From NCBI GenBank assembly GCA_934454005.1, contig CAKSGI010000092.1:1-7195 (forward strand): a stretch of 7,195 bases of DNA, written 5' to 3'. Source of the stretch: an uncultured Eubacteriales bacterium (lineage in GTDB: Bacteria > Bacillota_A > Clostridia > Oscillospirales > Acutalibacteraceae). The notes under the pieces are model-generated. The model made no database searches, was not told where the DNA came from, and saw nothing but the letters and a program-made list of their open reading frames with translations. Below are positions 4,397-7,195 of this stretch, piece after piece (position 1 is the first letter of the stretch; the number at the start of each line of letters is the position of its first letter). The position numbers were made by a program, and so were the translations under genes.

Positions 4397-6920
4397 CTTT
4401 ATTTTCTATTTCCTCATTCTCATCTTTTTTATCTTCTTTTGGAGTTGTATTAAATGCTTCTGTTATATCTCCGAAAACTGGATCAAACCTAAATTTACCA
4501 ACTCTTCCATCTAAATCTTTAAATAAACACTCTCCGTTATCTAATTTTAATATCATGTTTATATTTTCTTCTGAAACATCTATTTTTAAATACTCACACA
4601 TTCTTTTAGCTTCTTCTATTTCATCTGTTCTAAAACAAAACTTATAGGATATTGTGTTTTTTATTTGCTCTGATGGAATATCTAATACTGAATGCCCGTT
4701 GAATATACACCCTGTAAAAAGTGATCTTCCCATTCTTGTTAAAAAGTCATAAAGCTTAATTCCTTCAACTGAATTTTTTAATACCCAGGATTCATCAAAT
4801 AAAACTATTTTAAAATTATTTCTTGGTGTTAATGCAAATTTCTTACCAAACTGAGCCATAATCATAAGTAGTACATTTGATAAATTTTCTTCATCAGTAT
4901 AATCTTCTTTCTTAGTATTTAATCCTGGTATTTTTAAATTATCAATTTGAAGTATATTTATTCTATTATCAAATTTAATAGTTTCTTCTTTTCCTGTACC
5001 AAATATTAATTTTGACATACCAACTTCCTTATTAGCTCTTAATTTTCTTGCTAATCTTCTTGCTGCAGGAGATAATTCATCTTCTTCTTTGTATTCTTCT
5101 AGTATTTCTATAAGTCTTGTCATAGATTTAACTTCAGATTCTTTAATTTTAACTGAAGCTTCTTTTAAAACTATATATTCATCATCTTTAGGAACTAATT
5201 TATTAAGCTCTATTACTATGTTTACAGCTAATTCTATAGCTTCCTCAATACTATCTCTATAGATATTAAAGGGATCTAACATTCCAGTATACTTTTCTTC
5301 TGCTGTTAATCTGACTATGCTTATAAGGCCGTCTAACCAAGGCAAATGCCTAATCCAATTGTTCCTTTCACTTTTAGGATCAAAAACCAGTGCATATCCA
5401 CCAAATATAACATGGAGAAGCACTATAAGATTAGCAGCAAAACTTTTTCCTGTTCCTAGATTCCCATAAAGAGTAGCTGATGCACTTTTATTTTCTAAGC
5501 AAGCTCTAGCCATATTTAAAAATACTTTTCTTGATACTATGGCAGTTTCACCTAAGTAAAAGCCTTCTTCATCTCCTAGTTCCCTTCTAACCCCTATTCC
5601 AGTTCCTGCTATAGTTTTATAAGACATTATTCTAACGAAATCTTCAGTATATCTACTTGCTCCTGGTATAAATTCCATATATAACTTTAATTGATCTGCA
5701 ACAGATCTTTGAATGCCAAAGTTTGAATCTTTATAAAAGGTCATAACATCACTTACATTATTCTCGAGAGTATCTTTGTTATCTGCAGAAATACAAAAAG
5801 ATATGGTTGTCTTTGCTAATTTCTTTCTTGAATTAACTTCTATTTCCATATCTCTAACTTCATCTAAGGCTATATAGGTATCATCGCTGGCATTTAAATT
5901 AACTTCATTTGCATTATTAATTTCCGATTCAACCTTCTTTTTAGATCTATTAACAAAGTGTTTACTTTCTAAATTACTTAAGCTTTTTATAGTTATACAA
6001 GTTTCAATAGGAAAATTAAACTCTTGAGTAGTAAATATATACTCACTTCCTGGAAATCTTAAATCAGGCATCTCTGTTAGTGTTAAAAATGACTGATAAC
6101 TATCTCCATCCTCCGTTGATATTTTTAAAGCTCTATCAATATTTGATATTTTACCTTCAAATAAACACTTAATATCTAAAGTTAATGGATCTATTTCAAT
6201 ATCATTTGTTTCTTCTCTTAAATTATAATTTGCCAAAGGAATAAAGCCTGTTTTAACAGCTTCTTTTTCAAGGCCTCTCTTATTAATTCTTCTATAAAGC
6301 CATTCCAAATCTTTATTTTTTAGAGCCTTTAAATTAACTCTTAATTCATTTTGCCTTATAAAAGCCCCAGAACGTTTTTTAAAGGCCTCTATTTTACTTT
6401 GTAGTATATTGTTATCCCTAACCCCTAAAAAATAATCTAGAGCCTTTTTAGGGCTATCTAATAGGTATTCAAAACATTGTCCTAATTTCTTTAACATATC
6501 ATTCTCAGATAAATCTTCAAATTTAACTAAAATTATAGTTCTATAGTCTATAGATTTTTCACTATATTCAATTTCATTTCCATTTTCATCTTTTGCTTTT
6601 TTAGTAACTTCTTTTTCTTTTAAATAATCGATTACGCCTTCACTATAGACTTCTGCTAGTTCAGCTAAGGGATCTTCTTTATTCATAACCTTATAATTTT
6701 TTCTTATAATCTTATCTACTTCTTGCTTTGTGGGTATTATAAGTATTTTAGCTTCAGTAGTTATATCTACTAAAAAGTTAGTTAAATTGTCTAATACTCT
6801 TATTTTACTATCTCTACTTTTATTTTCATAATCTACCCCTTTAATTTCAAAAGCTCCATAGCAACCATCTTCGGTAAATATTATATTATCATCATAATAT
6901 TTAATTGGAAATTTAAACAT
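4374..6920 (-). CDS. VirB4-type conjugation ATPase (TcpF / Tn916 Orf16-like)
   Basis: This 848-aa soluble protein should be the main ATPase driving assembly and DNA export of the Gram-positive type IV secretion system at the inner face of the membrane. The N-terminal half (1-450) is the family's membrane-associated, poorly conserved part. The C-terminal RecA-like motor domain has Walker A GNLGTGKS at 486-493, FDPKSERN at 513-520, and Walker B with catalytic acid IVLFDES at 705-711. A motif-III-like segment, RMGRSLFTGCIFNGHSV, is at 729-745, and a conserved-type C-terminal region with an FDPVFGDI motif follows near 812-819. The last 20 residues are strongly acidic. AAAAGGAG (6935-6928) sits 7 nt before the ATG and fixes the start. 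The gene is first of the three in this window and its end overlaps the hydrolase gene. The position where many VirB4 relatives have Gln (TQ) reads Gly-His here. There is no sign of truncation. Confidence 0.92.
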   Translation of the reverse strand: MFKFPIKYYDDNIIFTEDGCYGAFEIKGVDYENKSRDSKIRVLDNLTNFLVDITTEAKILIIPTKQEVDKIIRKNYKVMNKEDPLAELAEVYSEGVIDYLKEKEVTKKAKDENGNEIEYSEKSIDYRTIILVKFEDLSENDMLKKLGQCFEYLLDSPKKALDYFLGVRDNNILQSKIEAFKKRSGAFIRQNELRVNLKALKNKDLEWLYRRINKRGLEKEAVKTGFIPLANYNLREETNDIEIDPLTLDIKCLFEGKISNIDRALKISTEDGDSYQSFLTLTEMPDLRFPGSEYIFTTQEFNFPIETCITIKSLSNLESKHFVNRSKKKVESEINNANEVNLNASDDTYIALDEVRDMEIEVNSRKKLAKTTISFCISADNKDTLENNVSDVMTFYKDSNFGIQRSVADQLKLYMEFIPGASRYTEDFVRIMSYKTIAGTGIGVRRELGDEEGFYLGETAIVSRKVFLNMARACLENKSASATLYGNLGTGKSFAANLIVLLHVIFGGYALVFDPKSERNNWIRHLPWLDGLISIVRLTAEEKYTGMLDPFNIYRDSIEEAIELAVNIVIELNKLVPKDDEYIVLKEASVKIKESEVKSMTRLIEILEEYKEEDELSPAARRLARKLRANKEVGMSKLIFGTGKEETIKFDNRINILQIDNLKIPGLNTKKEDYTDEENLSNVLLMIMAQFGKKFALTPRNNFKIVLFDESWVLKNSVEGIKLYDFLTRMGRSLFTGCIFNGHSVLDIPSEQIKNTISYKFCFRTDEIEEAKRMCEYLKIDVSEENINMILKLDNGECLFKDLDGRVGKFRFDPVFGDITEAFNTTPKEDKKDENEEIENKDEVYEES

Positions 6921-6937
6921 TTTCTCACTCCTTTTAA

Positions 6938-6950
6938 TAAATTTGACTAA
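6938..6950. repeat. Direct repeat TAAATTTGACTAA, copy 1
   Basis: A 13-bp exact repeat of the sequence at 7102-7114, placed just upstream of the VirB4 ribosome site. The two copies bracket the nested inverted repeat. They could be operator-like sites or chance in AT-rich DNA, although the internal GACT makes chance less likely than for a pure AT word. Confidence 0.5.
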
Positions 6951-6978
6951 TTTTTAAAATTTTTTTAAAATTTAATAG

Positions 6979-7067
6979 GAAAAACTTCTCATTACCACTT
7001 AAACTGAAAAGTAGATGTGCTTTAATTTAAGCACATCTATTCCCTTTTAATGGCATTGAAGTTTTTC
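6979..7067. repeat. Nested inverted repeat in the leader of the transfer operon
   Basis: The outer arms GAAAAACTTC (6979-6988) and GAAGTTTTTC (7058-7067) are perfect over 10 bp. Inside lies a perfect 11-bp hairpin, TAGATGTGCTT (7012-7022) and AAGCACATCTA (7029-7039), with loop TAATTT. The inner hairpin is the most GC-containing part of this AT-rich spacer. On either strand only short T-tracts follow, so it is at best a weak terminator. If the operon is transcribed from further right, the structure lies in the mRNA about 60-150 nt before the VirB4 start and could act as an attenuator, a processing site or a protein-binding site. Confidence 0.65.
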
Positions 7068-7101
7068 TATAATTTTTATTTTCTTTAGTTTTTCTTGCTA
7101 T

Positions 7102-7114
7102 TAAATTTGACTAA
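7102..7114. repeat. Direct repeat TAAATTTGACTAA, copy 2
   Basis: Second exact 13-bp copy (see 6938-6950), in the same orientation, 164 bp away, on the far side of the nested inverted repeat. Confidence 0.5.
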
Positions 7115-7128
7115 ATTTAATAACTTTT

Positions 7129-7195
7129 CTAAAATATATATTGATAAACCTTTTTTTTTAGATAAATTTTTTTAAATAGATAGGTATTGGTTTCA
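7129..7195 (-). CDS. Possible C-terminal end of the preceding gene (cut by window edge)
   Basis: One minus-strand frame is open from the right edge for 21 codons to TAG 7131-7129. It is Lys/Tyr/Ile rich (FKKIYLKKKVYQYIF at the end). In Tcp-type operons a small membrane protein of the TcpE family precedes the VirB4 gene, and a basic C-terminus would fit. However, the neighbouring frame, closing at 7160-7158, is also plausible, and 21 codons of AT-rich sequence prove nothing. If real, it leaves a gap of about 210 bp before the VirB4 gene. Confidence 0.2.
   Translation of the reverse strand, partial: ETNTYLFKKIYLKKKVYQYIF

Noticed and set aside
6979..7067. Nested inverted repeat as an origin of transfer
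   Set aside because: No relaxase gene or nick-site consensus is visible here, and the origin in related elements lies near the relaxase end of the module. It is kept only as an unexplained repeat.
7158..7195. Alternative edge frame reading KPIPIYLKKFI before a stop
   Set aside because: It resembles the basic ends of TcpE-like proteins as much as the frame ending at 7129 does. With only eleven codons the two cannot be told apart, so just the longer one is listed, at low confidence.

Overview
The window is very AT-rich DNA from a low-GC Gram-positive bacterium (Bacillota, Clostridia/Tissierellia-like: clostridia or Gram-positive anaerobic cocci). The evidence is the codon use, the strong AGGAGG-type ribosome binding sites, a YSIRK-class signal peptide and a Tcp/Tn916-type conjugation module. 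It is most likely part of a conjugative plasmid or an integrative conjugative element (ICE). No replication, integrase, relaxase or coupling-protein gene lies inside the window, so plasmid and ICE cannot be told apart.

Right-hand 5.4 kb (about 1524-6920, all minus strand): a tight three-gene operon. In order of transcription it encodes a VirB4-type ATPase (TcpF/Orf16-like, 848 aa), a membrane-anchored GH73 glucosaminidase-type peptidoglycan hydrolase (194 aa), and a VirB6-like polytopic channel protein with a long charged tail (TcpH/Orf15-like, 758 aa). The first two genes overlap by 23 nt. The second and third are 11 nt apart, and the third has a TTG start whose Shine-Dalgarno shares bases with the previous stop codon. 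The order matches tcpF-tcpG-tcpH of clostridial pCW3-type plasmids. The expected roles are energy (VirB4), local opening of the cell wall (hydrolase) and the membrane channel (VirB6). The hydrolase is unusual in being a short stand-alone GH73 domain.

Upstream of the operon (6921-7195): no complete gene. There is a nested inverted repeat (outer arms 6979-6988 and 7058-7067, inner perfect hairpin 7012-7039), flanked by two copies of a 13-bp direct repeat. A short open tail at the right edge may be the end of the preceding transfer gene.

Middle (461-1523): about 1.06 kb with no convincing intact gene. Next to the operon is a hairpin terminator (1469-1511) whose better T-tract faces the plus strand. 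A good plus-strand promoter (1317-1345) would give a roughly 165-nt non-coding RNA ending there, convergent with the operon. A second, strong bidirectional terminator (1189-1231) has arms that recur at 1285. Further left are two minus-strand small-ORF remnants (887-1116 and 647-738). Each has a good start region but is broken at an A-run, and in each a -1 shift opens a longer frame.

Left edge (1-454, minus strand): the first 151 codons of a YSIRK-type, probably wall-anchored, surface protein, running off the window. It lies downstream of the transfer operon on the same strand, so it may be a cargo adhesin or a mating-contact factor.
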